This document shows, one piece after another, positions 39,026 through 46,720 of a DNA stretch of 64,000 bases; within the stretch, counting starts at the first letter, position 1, and each line of letters opens with the position of its first letter. A model generated the notes under the pieces. The model did no database searches. It saw only the letters and a program-made list of their open reading frames with translations, and was not told where the DNA came from. The translations under genes were made by a program, and so were the position numbers. Source of the DNA: an uncultured Verrucomicrobiales bacterium (GTDB lineage Bacteria; Verrucomicrobiota; Verrucomicrobiia; Verrucomicrobiales; Akkermansiaceae); the NCBI GenBank assembly GCA_937901085.1, contig CALCHQ010000035.1, positions 105,506-169,505 on the forward strand, in the 5' to 3' direction.

Positions 39026-39427
39026 ATGCAAAAACGCACTCTGACAGTCTGTCTCATGGCTCTGTTCTGCTCTGTAACGCTCAGCTCCTGCATCATCCAG
39101 CAAGTGGCCGATCAATTCATTCGCGACGAATACCCTGGTGACCGCCCGCCCCATGTCATTGCCGATGCCGAGGGGAAACCCGCCAGCGATAACTGGATAA
39201 AGGTCAATCCCTACGACCTCCCCCCCTCAGGGCATCTGGACGGTCGCGTCAAATACGCAGATGACGGCCTTCCCTACGGTCTGCCCTGCGAATTCTCCGA
39301 CATCCTTGTTTCTCCCTACGAACCGCACTACCAGCTGGACTACCGCAACAGCAAGGTGGGCGACAAGGTGTGGGACCCCTACACCCGCAAGCCTTTCTAC
39401 ATTCCCCGCTTCATGACCATCAACTAA
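39026..39427 (+). CDS. Small lipoprotein of unknown function
   Basis: A 133-residue protein with a lipoprotein signal peptide (MQKRTLTVCLMALFCSVTLS) and lipobox LSSC at residues 19-22. The mature part is polar and Pro/Tyr/Asp-rich (VNPYDLPPSGHLDGRVKYADD, VSPYEPHYQLDY, DPYTRKPFYIPRFM) with no recognised fold. Repeated Y-D-L-P, Y-E-P-H and Y-T-R-K-P turns suggest an extended or small beta protein. It sits between an unknown membrane protein (27 bases upstream) and the LpxL-GT9 fusion (15 bases downstream), so it is part of an envelope operon. The leader is A/C-rich, with no Shine-Dalgarno. Confidence 0.82.
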   Translation: MQKRTLTVCLMALFCSVTLSSCIIQQVADQFIRDEYPGDRPPHVIADAEGKPASDNWIKVNPYDLPPSGHLDGRVKYADDGLPYGLPCEFSDILVSPYEPHYQLDYRNSKVGDKVWDPYTRKPFYIPRFMTIN

Positions 39428-39442
39428 AGTTCCTGCTGCAGC

Positions 39443-41356
39443 ATGAGTGATAAACGCCCAAGCACCGGCCAGAAACTGGCAGCCTACGCCTACATGGCAT
39501 TCTGTGCTGTCCTCCGCATCGTCGATGTCCGCATCATGGCTCTGATCGGCCAGGGAATCGGCTATCTTGCCTGGGCACTCATCCCCTCACGCCGCCGTAT
39601 CGTAGAGCGCAACCTGCGAATCACGGTTGACCCCACCTTGCGCGGCTCCAGGCTGCGCTCCCTGTCGCGGCGGAACATCGTCCGCACCTGCATGAACATG
39701 GCCTGCACCTTCAAGACAGGGCTCATGACAGATGCGGAACTCCAACGTTCTGCCACCATTATCGGCGGCGAACAATTTGAAACGGCAGCAGAAGACCGCG
39801 GCTGCATCGTCGGCTGCATCCCCCATGCAGGCAACTGGGAAATGCTGGCACGCATCCGCCCGCTCTTTCCCAAGGTGAAGCGCTTTGGTTCGATGTACCG
39901 CAGGCTGGATAATCCTGTGCTGGAAGACATCGTCTACAAGAGCCGGACCAAATACGGCTGTGAGATGTTCAGCAGCCAGAAAGGCCTCAAGGAAGTCTTC
40001 CGTCTGGCAAATGAAGGTGGCATGCTGGGTGTCCTGAGTGACCAGTTCACGCAACAGGGGCTCTGGATTCCCTATTTCGGCAAGGTTACGGGCACCACCC
40101 CCCTCCCATCCCTCATCTACAAACGCTGCAAGGGGCGCGGAAAGATTTTTGCCATTGGCAACAGCACTCTCGGCCTGGGTAAATGGAAACTGGACCTGGG
40201 CAGAGAAGTCCAGGTCAGCCCGGAAGCAGACGATGCAGAAAACATCACTCAGGCGGTGAACCTCGCCCTGGAAGAAGCACAGAAAGAAAGCATTCTCGAC
40301 GGTTTCTGGATGCACCACCGCTGGAAGGCAACACAACGTTTCGCGCCTTCCGGTAGTGAAACACTTAACGAACTCATCCGGGTTCACGCCCGGCTTCCGT
40401 TCCGTATCATCATCTGTGTTCCTGAAAGCTTCGAGGAGGCGCTCACCGTCATTCCCATGATGCGGAGTATCCAGGCTTGCCGCCCCGATATGCAGCTGAC
40501 CGTCTTGTGCCCGGCAGAACAAAAGGCGTTCTGGCAGACCCAGCCCTACATCACCTACGTCACCACGACCGACGAAGCCATCAGCCCGGTGGACCAGCTG
40601 GAGGCCGACGAACTTTACAAGGACGGCCCCTACGACTACCTGTTCATGCTGAGCAGCAATGTACGGGTATTCCGGAATCTCCAGCGCCTGGCACCCCTGT
40701 ACGCAAGCGGGTTCGGCTCCCACCCCTGCTCCCGGAAATTCCGCACACGCACCATACTGCCTGTGGGGCAGCCGCCCCGCCACAGAGCCGAAGACTACCT
40801 GGAAATCGCCCGCAAGCACATCGATAAGGTCAGTCTCCGCTACGCCGATGCCAGTCTGGGCAATGCCGCAGCAACCGGACTTTTCATTGCACCTTTCTCC
40901 TCCCTGGGCAAGGCTGATTCCTGGGAAAAGGAAAAATGGCAGCAGCTCATCTCCCTGCTCCCCAGCCAGCCGCAACTCCTGGCGCTGGAGGCAGACAAGG
41001 AAGCAGCAGAACAGCTCGCAGCCGAACTGGGCCTCAGCACCTGCATCGTCCGTCCCGAAACCGTCTGCCAGGTACTGGGCGGGCAATGCCGCCTCTACGC
41101 GGTGGATGGCCTGCTGCCCCAGCTGGCAGCACTCGTTGGCTGTCCCTGCCATGTACTCATGGCAAGCCGTCTGACCGCAGTCTACGCACCGCTTGGCGAA
41201 GGCCACCACACGGTGAGCAACCACACCCCCTGCCACCCTTGCTACCGCACCGATTGCGACCAGGCCCCCCCCTGCACCGCAGGCATCTGCCCCGCCAGCC
41301 TTCTGGGGGAGCAGGTTGGGAATGCAGACGAGGAAGCGGGCGGCTCTGCGCTATGA
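39443..41356 (+). CDS. LpxL-type lipid A acyltransferase fused to a GT9-like glycosyltransferase
   Basis: A 637-residue two-domain protein. Residues 1-310 form an LpxL/LpxM (HtrB) acyltransferase: an N-terminal hydrophobic helix, RRRIVERNLRI, the catalytic H-x4-E in HAGNWE (128-133), GVLSDQF, and WMHHRWK near 288-294, the usual end motif. Residues about 315-630 resemble GT9 (heptosyltransferase-like) enzymes: RSIQACRPDMQLTVLCPAE, DYLFMLSSNVRVFRNLQRLAPLYASG, HRAEDYLEIARKHI and a final Cys-rich CHPCYRTDCDQAPPC as in many GT9 C-termini. The first GT9 strand is divergent (RIIICVPESFEE), so activity is less certain. One chain would acylate lipid A and add a core sugar. A terminator follows. Confidence 0.82.
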   Translation: MSDKRPSTGQKLAAYAYMAFCAVLRIVDVRIMALIGQGIGYLAWALIPSRRRIVERNLRITVDPTLRGSRLRSLSRRNIVRTCMNMACTFKTGLMTDAELQRSATIIGGEQFETAAEDRGCIVGCIPHAGNWEMLARIRPLFPKVKRFGSMYRRLDNPVLEDIVYKSRTKYGCEMFSSQKGLKEVFRLANEGGMLGVLSDQFTQQGLWIPYFGKVTGTTPLPSLIYKRCKGRGKIFAIGNSTLGLGKWKLDLGREVQVSPEADDAENITQAVNLALEEAQKESILDGFWMHHRWKATQRFAPSGSETLNELIRVHARLPFRIIICVPESFEEALTVIPMMRSIQACRPDMQLTVLCPAEQKAFWQTQPYITYVTTTDEAISPVDQLEADELYKDGPYDYLFMLSSNVRVFRNLQRLAPLYASGFGSHPCSRKFRTRTILPVGQPPRHRAEDYLEIARKHIDKVSLRYADASLGNAAATGLFIAPFSSLGKADSWEKEKWQQLISLLPSQPQLLALEADKEAAEQLAAELGLSTCIVRPETVCQVLGGQCRLYAVDGLLPQLAALVGCPCHVLMASRLTAVYAPLGEGHHTVSNHTPCHPCYRTDCDQAPPCTAGICPASLLGEQVGNADEEAGGSAL

Positions 41357-41363
41357 TTCAAAG

Positions 41364-41395
41364 AAAGCCTCTGAGAACCACCTCAGAGGCTTTTG
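41364..41395 (+). terminator. Rho-independent terminator after the LpxL-GT9 fusion
   Basis: The 12-bp stem AAAGCCTCTGAG/CTCAGAGGCTTT (41364-41375 with 41382-41393) has a 6-nt loop and ends in a short T run. It lies 8 bases past the stop. Confidence 0.8.
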
Positions 41396-41452
41396 TCTCA
41401 CCAGGCGTTGCCTTCCAGACAACTAGCTCACTCATTATTCTGCGTTCTTAAA

Positions 41453-41935
41453 TCAGCTTTCCTCAGGGGCAAGCATGAACATCAGACGGTCGACTCCATA
41501 CCGGGTCACCTCTTTCCAGAGCGTCTTCTCCATCTCGCTCACATAGGAACTCCGCATCTCAGGGCTCATCGCATCCACCGCTTCCTGCCCATAGCATTCC
41601 ACCAGGGTGCGGCCGGCCAGGCGGGCAACCAGTTCCTCCCAGAATGCGGCATCGCGGTACTCATCAATCACATCTGAGTAAAACGCCTTATCCACATATG
41701 GGCGTTTGAAGAACCAGTAGCCGCAGTCCGGGTTCAGCTCCATATCACGGGCAATTCCAGGAAGAGTACGGCCGGCCTTCACGATCTCCACCAGCAGCTT
41801 ATGCCAGGCATCAGCGCGCGGATTGCGTCCCTCCGGCATTGCCTGTCCGAGTATGGTGAGAGCCATGGCGCAGACCTCTGCAAGGTCACGCATCTCTGGT
41901 TCCGAAAGCTCTAAGGTCACCTTTCCCATGCTCAC
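41453..41935 (-). CDS. Hypothetical helical protein downstream of sufT
   Basis: Not recognised. A 160-residue, soluble, largely helical protein: LSEPEMRDLAEVCAMALTILGQA at the N-terminus, HKLLVEIVKAGRTLPGIARDMELNPDCGYWFFKRPYVDKAF in the middle, and ECYGQEAVDAMSPEMRSSYVSEMEKTLWKEVTRYGVDRL. Aromatic W-F-F-K-R-P-Y-V at about residues 75-82 is the most distinctive element. Its ATG overlaps the sufT stop (41932-41935), so it is coupled to sufT; an accessory role in Fe-S maturation is possible but only by position. Confidence 0.78.
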   Translation of the reverse strand: MSMGKVTLELSEPEMRDLAEVCAMALTILGQAMPEGRNPRADAWHKLLVEIVKAGRTLPGIARDMELNPDCGYWFFKRPYVDKAFYSDVIDEYRDAAFWEELVARLAGRTLVECYGQEAVDAMSPEMRSSYVSEMEKTLWKEVTRYGVDRLMFMLAPEES

Positions 41936-42471
41936 TCAAGTCCCAGTTGCATACGGGCCTCCTCCGTCATCATTCCCTGATTCCACGGCGGATCCCACAC
42001 AAACTCGACATCGACACTCTTGACACCATCCAGCGCGGCAATCCCCATCTCGGCTTCTGCCATGAGGTGAGGGCCCATGCCGCAGCCAGGGGCGGTCAGC
42101 GTCATCTGCACACTCACATGGGTTCCACCCTCTTTCTGGGGAATAAGCTCCACGCCGTAAATCAAGCCCAGATTCACAATATCCACAGGAATCTCCGGGT
42201 CGTATATGTTGCTCAGCACCTTCCACACCCGTTCCTCCAGCGTCAGATTCTCATCACTTTCCACCACAACCTGGGAAGCCGCAATAATACCGGCGCGCGC
42301 CGCTTCTTCGCGTGCAATACGTACCAGCCCCATATCGGTGGCGGCCGTAATGGAATTCCCCAGCATCTGGGTCACATAGATACGCGAACCTTCCGGCAGC
42401 AGCACAGCATTGCCTGCCGGTATCTGAATGGCAGCAGTCTCTGCCTCGGTAATCACTTCCTGATTCAACAT
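41932..42471 (-). CDS. sufT: Fe-S assembly protein SufT (MIP18/DUF59 family)
   Basis: SufT helps mature Fe-S proteins. The 179-residue form has an N-terminal extension (TAAIQIPAGNAVLLPEGSRIYVTQMLGNSITAATDMGLVRI spans about residues 12-52) typical of long SufT, then the DUF59 core LEERVWKVLSNIYDPEIPVDIVNLGLIYGVEL, and MTLTAPGCGMGPHLMAEAE with the conserved Cys, and VEFVWDPPWNQGMMTEEARMQLG at the end. These match the family that usually sits beside SUF genes. No sufBCDS genes are in the window. It leads a two-gene unit with an unknown helical protein. Confidence 0.9.
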   Translation of the reverse strand: MLNQEVITEAETAAIQIPAGNAVLLPEGSRIYVTQMLGNSITAATDMGLVRIAREEAARAGIIAASQVVVESDENLTLEERVWKVLSNIYDPEIPVDIVNLGLIYGVELIPQKEGGTHVSVQMTLTAPGCGMGPHLMAEAEMGIAALDGVKSVDVEFVWDPPWNQGMMTEEARMQLGLE

Positions 42472-42530
42472 GACGCGCGCAAATTATGGCACAAAAGCCC
42501 CGGCATGCAAGGCAAAACTCCTATACTGAC

Positions 42531-43463
42531 TCAAATGAGCTGCCAGAGCCACAGCGCCAGCTCATGGTAGGTTGTATAAATTTCTACCGCGCAACGCTTG
42601 AAATCCTGCCAGTAACCATGGAAGCTGATAACGCCGAAACAGCGCAGCATCAGCACAAGGCCGGCAATGTTGGCCAGCATGATGATGAGGAACGAGAACA
42701 GAACACCGTTTTCCAGCAGGTCCGGCTGCTCGCGGGGAATCACCCACAGCGTCCAGTACACATGAAAGCACCACCAGAAACCAAAACCGGCATACAACCA
42801 TGGCAGGTAGGCAGAGAATGGATAAATCCAGTTGGCGACAAAAAGCCCCCCCATCCACACCAGCATCCACAGCGGCACAAAATACGGAGCCAGCGCCACA
42901 AAGACATTGTCCGTGTCCGTATCCACATAGCCACCCTCCATATTGACGCTCATGGCCTGCACCTTGCCCATGCACAGCAGGGCCGCTATCGCGTGTGTCA
43001 ATTCATGCCCCAGCACATAGCAGAACACCAGCACCGCATCAACCAGACGAAAATACTTCAAGGAGAGAAACACCAGCGCCCCCAGTACGCTGTACCATAC
43101 CGGCACGCTCTGCCAGAACGCCACATCACCGACGAGCGGCGCAGCGTTATGCAGCTGCACCAGCAGGGCATACACCATCACCACAGACAGAGGCAGCAGG
43201 ACGCACAGGCCTATCGCCCGGCGGACAAAGCCCTTCATCCCGCTCAGCGGCCGGCAGTCCCCCAGCTCCTCAGGCTGGTACACCGGGATTGTATTCTGCC
43301 ACACAGCGGCCTGCACCTTCAACCGCCGGTACAAGCCCAGCGTCAGGGGCTGCAGATGCTCCGCCTCGCAGGGATTCTCCAGCGGCACGCGCCAATCCCC
43401 GAATTCGGGCAAGGACATGCAGCGATGGCGGCGTTTCAGGCTCTGTCGGGCAGTTTTCTTCAT
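42531..43463 (-). CDS. Membrane zinc metalloprotease-like protein (M50-type)
   Basis: A 310-residue multi-pass protein with about six hydrophobic segments. The zinc motif HELTH is at residues 153-157 inside LVFCYVLGHELTHAIAALLCMG, within a membrane helix as in site-2 proteases. The next segment (GGYVDTDTDNVFVALAPYFVPLWMLVWMGGLF) is similar to the A-P-Y-x-x-P region of M50-like proteins, but the usual N-x-x-P-x-x-D-G motif is not clear. A long soluble N-terminus precedes the membrane part. It could release membrane-anchored factors. Its ATG at 43463 overlaps the recJ stop (43460), so it is coupled to recJ; the frame extends to 43523 but this would enter recJ further. Confidence 0.7.
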   Translation of the reverse strand: MKKTARQSLKRRHRCMSLPEFGDWRVPLENPCEAEHLQPLTLGLYRRLKVQAAVWQNTIPVYQPEELGDCRPLSGMKGFVRRAIGLCVLLPLSVVMVYALLVQLHNAAPLVGDVAFWQSVPVWYSVLGALVFLSLKYFRLVDAVLVFCYVLGHELTHAIAALLCMGKVQAMSVNMEGGYVDTDTDNVFVALAPYFVPLWMLVWMGGLFVANWIYPFSAYLPWLYAGFGFWWCFHVYWTLWVIPREQPDLLENGVLFSFLIIMLANIAGLVLMLRCFGVISFHGYWQDFKRCAVEIYTTYHELALWLWQLI

Positions 43464-45172
43464 ATCACAGCAGCAGGGCGGATATCCTGGATGGAAATCG
43501 ACAAACTGGTACGCCCGCGCCACACATTGCGGTCAATCGTATAGGCAATATCCCAGGGCGGGTCAGGCAGCTGGCGGCTGCCTCCATTGAAATACATGGC
43601 GTCGCACTCGCAGCTTCCCTGGCGCAGACCGAGGCGCAGGTGGTTGCCCTGCAGATGGCGCGGAGCATCCGTCAGCATCACATTGCGGCTCATGAACACC
43701 GGCTGCGGATTCGAATTGCCGAAAGGTTCCAGCAATTCATAACTATCCAACAAATCAAGCGTCAGTTCAGGGAATGTGACTTCCGCATCAATATTGAGAA
43801 CCGGCAGCAGGCGTTCCGGGTCTACCGTCTCGCGCACAAAAGCATCGAAACGCTGACGGAATGCATCTATCATATCCTCGTGAATGACAAGACCAGCCGC
43901 CATATCGTGCCCACCGCCGGAAATCAGCGTATCCGAGCAAGCGTGGATGGCCTGCACGAGCGATACACCGGGAATCGAGCGCCCGCTTCCCTTGCCGATA
44001 CCATTCTCATCCAGAGAAATCACGAAGGTCGGCTTATGATAACGGCGCATGAGCAAAGAGGCCACAATGCCCACCACCCCCGGATGCCAGGTACGCGAGC
44101 CCAGCACAATCACATTGTCACGGGAGGGCGAAAAGGACTTTGCCAGCATCTCCATCGCCTCATGGCGAATCTTCTCCTCTTCCTGCTGGCGGGCGCGGTT
44201 ATGTTCCTCAAGACGCTCCGCAAGCGCCGTGGCCACCGCAGAATCGCGCGTCATCAGCAGGTTGAGAGCATCCAGCGGGTTATCCATACGGCCGGCAGCA
44301 TTCAGACGTGGCCCAATGCGGAACGAAACATGGCTGGCACTCGGTCTGCGGTTCAGGTTGGTGACCCGGTTGAGCGCCTGAATCCCGATATTGCCACCGC
44401 TTTCCATCACCCGGAGGCCATGGCGGGTCAGCAGGCGGTTTTCCTCAACCAGCGGCACAATATCTGCCACCGTGGCAATGGCCACCACATCCAGATACTG
44501 TTTCAGGTCAAACTGCGGCAGGCGGCGCTGCTTCAACATGGCATGAGCCAGCTTGAAGACCACACCAGCGCTGCACAAGTAGGTAAAGGGGCTGGATTCC
44601 TCTAGTTTTGCATTCACCACAGCCACCGCAGGAGGACGCCCCTGCGTACTGGCCTCGTGATGATCGAGAATCACCACATCAATCCCCTGCTGCTGCAACC
44701 ACGCCACCTCTTCAACAGAGGACGTGCCGCAGTCCACCGCCACAATCAGATCCGGTCGTCCGCCGCAGAGTTCGATGGCTCGAGCCATCCCCTCTTCACT
44801 CAGACCATAGCCCTCGCGCGTACGCACCGGAATAAAATAATCCGTGCGTATATCGTAGGCCCTCAGTATCGTATACAGCAGAGTCACAGAACTCACGCCG
44901 TCCACATCATAGTCGCCATAGATGCAAACGTGTTCGCCGTTGTCTGCTGCGCGGAAGATGCGCTCAACGGCTGCATCCATCTCCCGCATGGCAAAAGGGT
45001 CCCCCAAATCCGATAATCGGGGTTTCAGGAAACTCAGCGCTCGTTCCCGCCCGGAAATGCCCCTCTGAGCCAGCAGCTTTCGCACCAGCAACGGCAGTTG
45101 CTGGTTCAAATCCTCGCCAAAGTCCACACTTCCGTCCGTCGGGCGCAGTTCCCAACTGAACTTCGTACTCAT
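43460..45172 (-). CDS. recJ: Single-stranded-DNA-specific exonuclease RecJ
   Basis: A 5'-3' ssDNA exonuclease for mismatch, recombination and base-excision repair. The 570-residue protein has the DHH-family motifs: IYGDYDVDGVSSVTLLY (motif I), VDCGTSSVEEVAWL (motif II), VILDHHEAS (motif III, D-H-H), ATVADIVPL (motif IV), and the DHHA1 part GRSIPGVSLVQAIHACSDTLISGGGHDMAAG with G-G-H. An OB domain follows and ends the protein (DIAYTIDRNVWRGRTSLSI). Start ATG 45172 is fixed by the promoter, with the predicted start site on the A of ATG. It is coupled to the membrane protease gene. Confidence 0.95.
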   Translation of the reverse strand: MSTKFSWELRPTDGSVDFGEDLNQQLPLLVRKLLAQRGISGRERALSFLKPRLSDLGDPFAMREMDAAVERIFRAADNGEHVCIYGDYDVDGVSSVTLLYTILRAYDIRTDYFIPVRTREGYGLSEEGMARAIELCGGRPDLIVAVDCGTSSVEEVAWLQQQGIDVVILDHHEASTQGRPPAVAVVNAKLEESSPFTYLCSAGVVFKLAHAMLKQRRLPQFDLKQYLDVVAIATVADIVPLVEENRLLTRHGLRVMESGGNIGIQALNRVTNLNRRPSASHVSFRIGPRLNAAGRMDNPLDALNLLMTRDSAVATALAERLEEHNRARQQEEEKIRHEAMEMLAKSFSPSRDNVIVLGSRTWHPGVVGIVASLLMRRYHKPTFVISLDENGIGKGSGRSIPGVSLVQAIHACSDTLISGGGHDMAAGLVIHEDMIDAFRQRFDAFVRETVDPERLLPVLNIDAEVTFPELTLDLLDSYELLEPFGNSNPQPVFMSRNVMLTDAPRHLQGNHLRLGLRQGSCECDAMYFNGGSRQLPDPPWDIAYTIDRNVWRGRTSLSISIQDIRPAAVI

Positions 45173-45178
45173 GGGGCA

Positions 45179-45208
45179 ATTCTACCACCCCCCACCGTAT
45201 ACCGTCAA
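45179..45208 (-). promoter_or_regulatory. sigma70-type promoter of recJ
   Basis: On the minus strand TTGACG (45203-45208) and TAGAAT (45179-45184) are 18 bp apart. The expected start is 45172, the first base of the ATG. Confidence 0.6.
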
Positions 45209-45258
45209 GCTGGAAATAACAAGACATGCCCGCCGCTGCGACAGCCGCATCATTTCCT

Positions 45259-45287
45259 TTGACAATCGGTATGTGCCTTGCTACACT
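45259..45287 (+). promoter_or_regulatory. Strong sigma70-type promoter of the NhaC-type antiporter
   Basis: A perfect TTGACA (45259-45264) and TACACT (45282-45287) are 17 bp apart. The expected start is near 45294. It lies upstream of GTG 45316 and overlaps the earlier in-frame ATG codons, so it decides the start. Confidence 0.75.
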
Positions 45288-45315
45288 CAGTCCAACAACA
45301 AAGCAGAACAACACC

Positions 45316-46635
45316 GTGAGCCGCAACGCCATCAACGAACTTCCTTATACATCCCACGCCCGGGGGCTGTGGATTCTGAGCCCCCTGCTCGTCTTTTTCC
45401 TGCTCTATGTCACCACCTCCGTCATTGTGGGTGATTTCTACAAAATGCCTGTGACCGTAGCTTTCATGGCCGCATGCACCTGGGCTTTCGTCGTCTGCCG
45501 CCCACGCCGCTTCAGCGAGCGCATTGAGCGATTCTCCCGCGGCGCAGCCCACAGCAACATCATGATGATGGTCTGGATTTTCGTGCTGGCAGGGGCTTTT
45601 GCCCAGGCCGCCAAATACATCGGCGCTGTGGATGCCACCGTCAACCTCACCCTTTCCCTCCTGCCGGCCAACATGGTACTGGCAGGCGTCTTCCTGGCGG
45701 CCTGTCTCATCTCCCTCTCCATCGGCACCTCTGTCGGCACAATCGTGGCTCTCATGCCCGTCGCTGTCGGGCTGGCAGACAAGGCAGGAGCATCCCTGGC
45801 CCTCATGGCCGGCGGCGTTATCGGCGGTGCATTCTTCGGCGACAACCTCTCCTTCATCTCCGATACCACCATTGCCTCCACCCGCACCCAGGGCTGCGCC
45901 ATGCAGGATAAGTTCAAGGCCAATTTCTCCATCGTCCTTCCAGCCGCGCTCCTCGTACTCGGCCTCTACATCTACCTTGGCTGGGAACTGGCACCCGTCA
46001 CCATTACGCAGGAAACAGAATGGCTCAAGGTCATCCCCTACCTCCTTGTCCTGGGCACAGCTCTCTGCGGCATGAATGTCATGAAAGTCCTCATCCTGGG
46101 CCTTGCAGCCACCGGGTGTGTGGCCTGCAGCAGCACAAACTACGTCCTCATGGACTGGGTCAGCGCCATGGGCAACGGCATGACCGGCATGGGCGAACTC
46201 ATCATCGTCACCCTTCTGGCCGCCGGCATGCTCGAACTCATCCGTTACAACGGAGGTCTTTCCTACATCATCAAGCACCTCACCGCCTGCATCCGCGGGC
46301 GGCGCGGAGCTGAAACCAGCATTGCGCTCATGGCTGCACTGGCCAACTTCTGCACCGCCAACAATACCGTGGCCATCGTCGCTGTCGGCAACATTGCGCG
46401 TGGCATTGCTGGCAAATACGGCATCTCTGCGCCCCGCGCCGCGAGCCTGCTCGACACCGCCTCCTGTGTTGTTCAGGGCATCCTGCCCTACGGCGCTCAG
46501 TTGCTGATGGGTTCAGCCCTTGCCGGTATCACCGCATTCTCCATCATTCCCTACCTTTTCTATCCTTTCCTGATGGGAATTTCGGCGATTCTCTTCATCA
46601 TCTTCGGATTGGCAGAAGCCGGGGAGCGCTCATAA
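45316..46635 (+). CDS. NhaC-type Na+/H+ antiporter-like transporter
   Basis: About 439 residues and roughly eleven membrane helices. It starts at a GTG (protein starts MSRNAINELPYTSHARG) because the promoter at 45259-45287 lies downstream of the ATGs at 45226 and 45271. Family features are VWIFVLAGAFAQAAKYIGAVDATV, the SIGTSVGTIVALMPVAVGLA pore region, GGVIGGAFFGDNLSFISDTTIASTRTQGC, and NFCTANNTVAIVAVGNIARGIA. These match the NhaC family of the ion-transporter superfamily. It probably exchanges Na+ for H+, or a malate/lactate pair as in some members. The GTG has no Shine-Dalgarno; the leader is about 22 nt and A/C-rich. Confidence 0.85.
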   Translation: MSRNAINELPYTSHARGLWILSPLLVFFLLYVTTSVIVGDFYKMPVTVAFMAACTWAFVVCRPRRFSERIERFSRGAAHSNIMMMVWIFVLAGAFAQAAKYIGAVDATVNLTLSLLPANMVLAGVFLAACLISLSIGTSVGTIVALMPVAVGLADKAGASLALMAGGVIGGAFFGDNLSFISDTTIASTRTQGCAMQDKFKANFSIVLPAALLVLGLYIYLGWELAPVTITQETEWLKVIPYLLVLGTALCGMNVMKVLILGLAATGCVACSSTNYVLMDWVSAMGNGMTGMGELIIVTLLAAGMLELIRYNGGLSYIIKHLTACIRGRRGAETSIALMAALANFCTANNTVAIVAVGNIARGIAGKYGISAPRAASLLDTASCVVQGILPYGAQLLMGSALAGITAFSIIPYLFYPFLMGISAILFIIFGLAEAGERS

Positions 46636-46720
46636 CTGCCCGCTGACCTCTCATTTTCCCACCTGGAAAGCACTTTCGGCTGTACAATACCGGGGGAAAT
46701 GTGGTATAAGGCAGGCAATC

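Noticed and set aside
39587..41236. 549-residue minus-strand frame opposite the LpxL-GT9 fusion
   Set aside because: Antisense shadow; the plus-strand protein has conserved catalytic motifs.
45226..45315. Upstream ATG starts of the NhaC-type gene
   Set aside because: They lie upstream of or within a near-consensus promoter (45259-45287), so they would not be transcribed.
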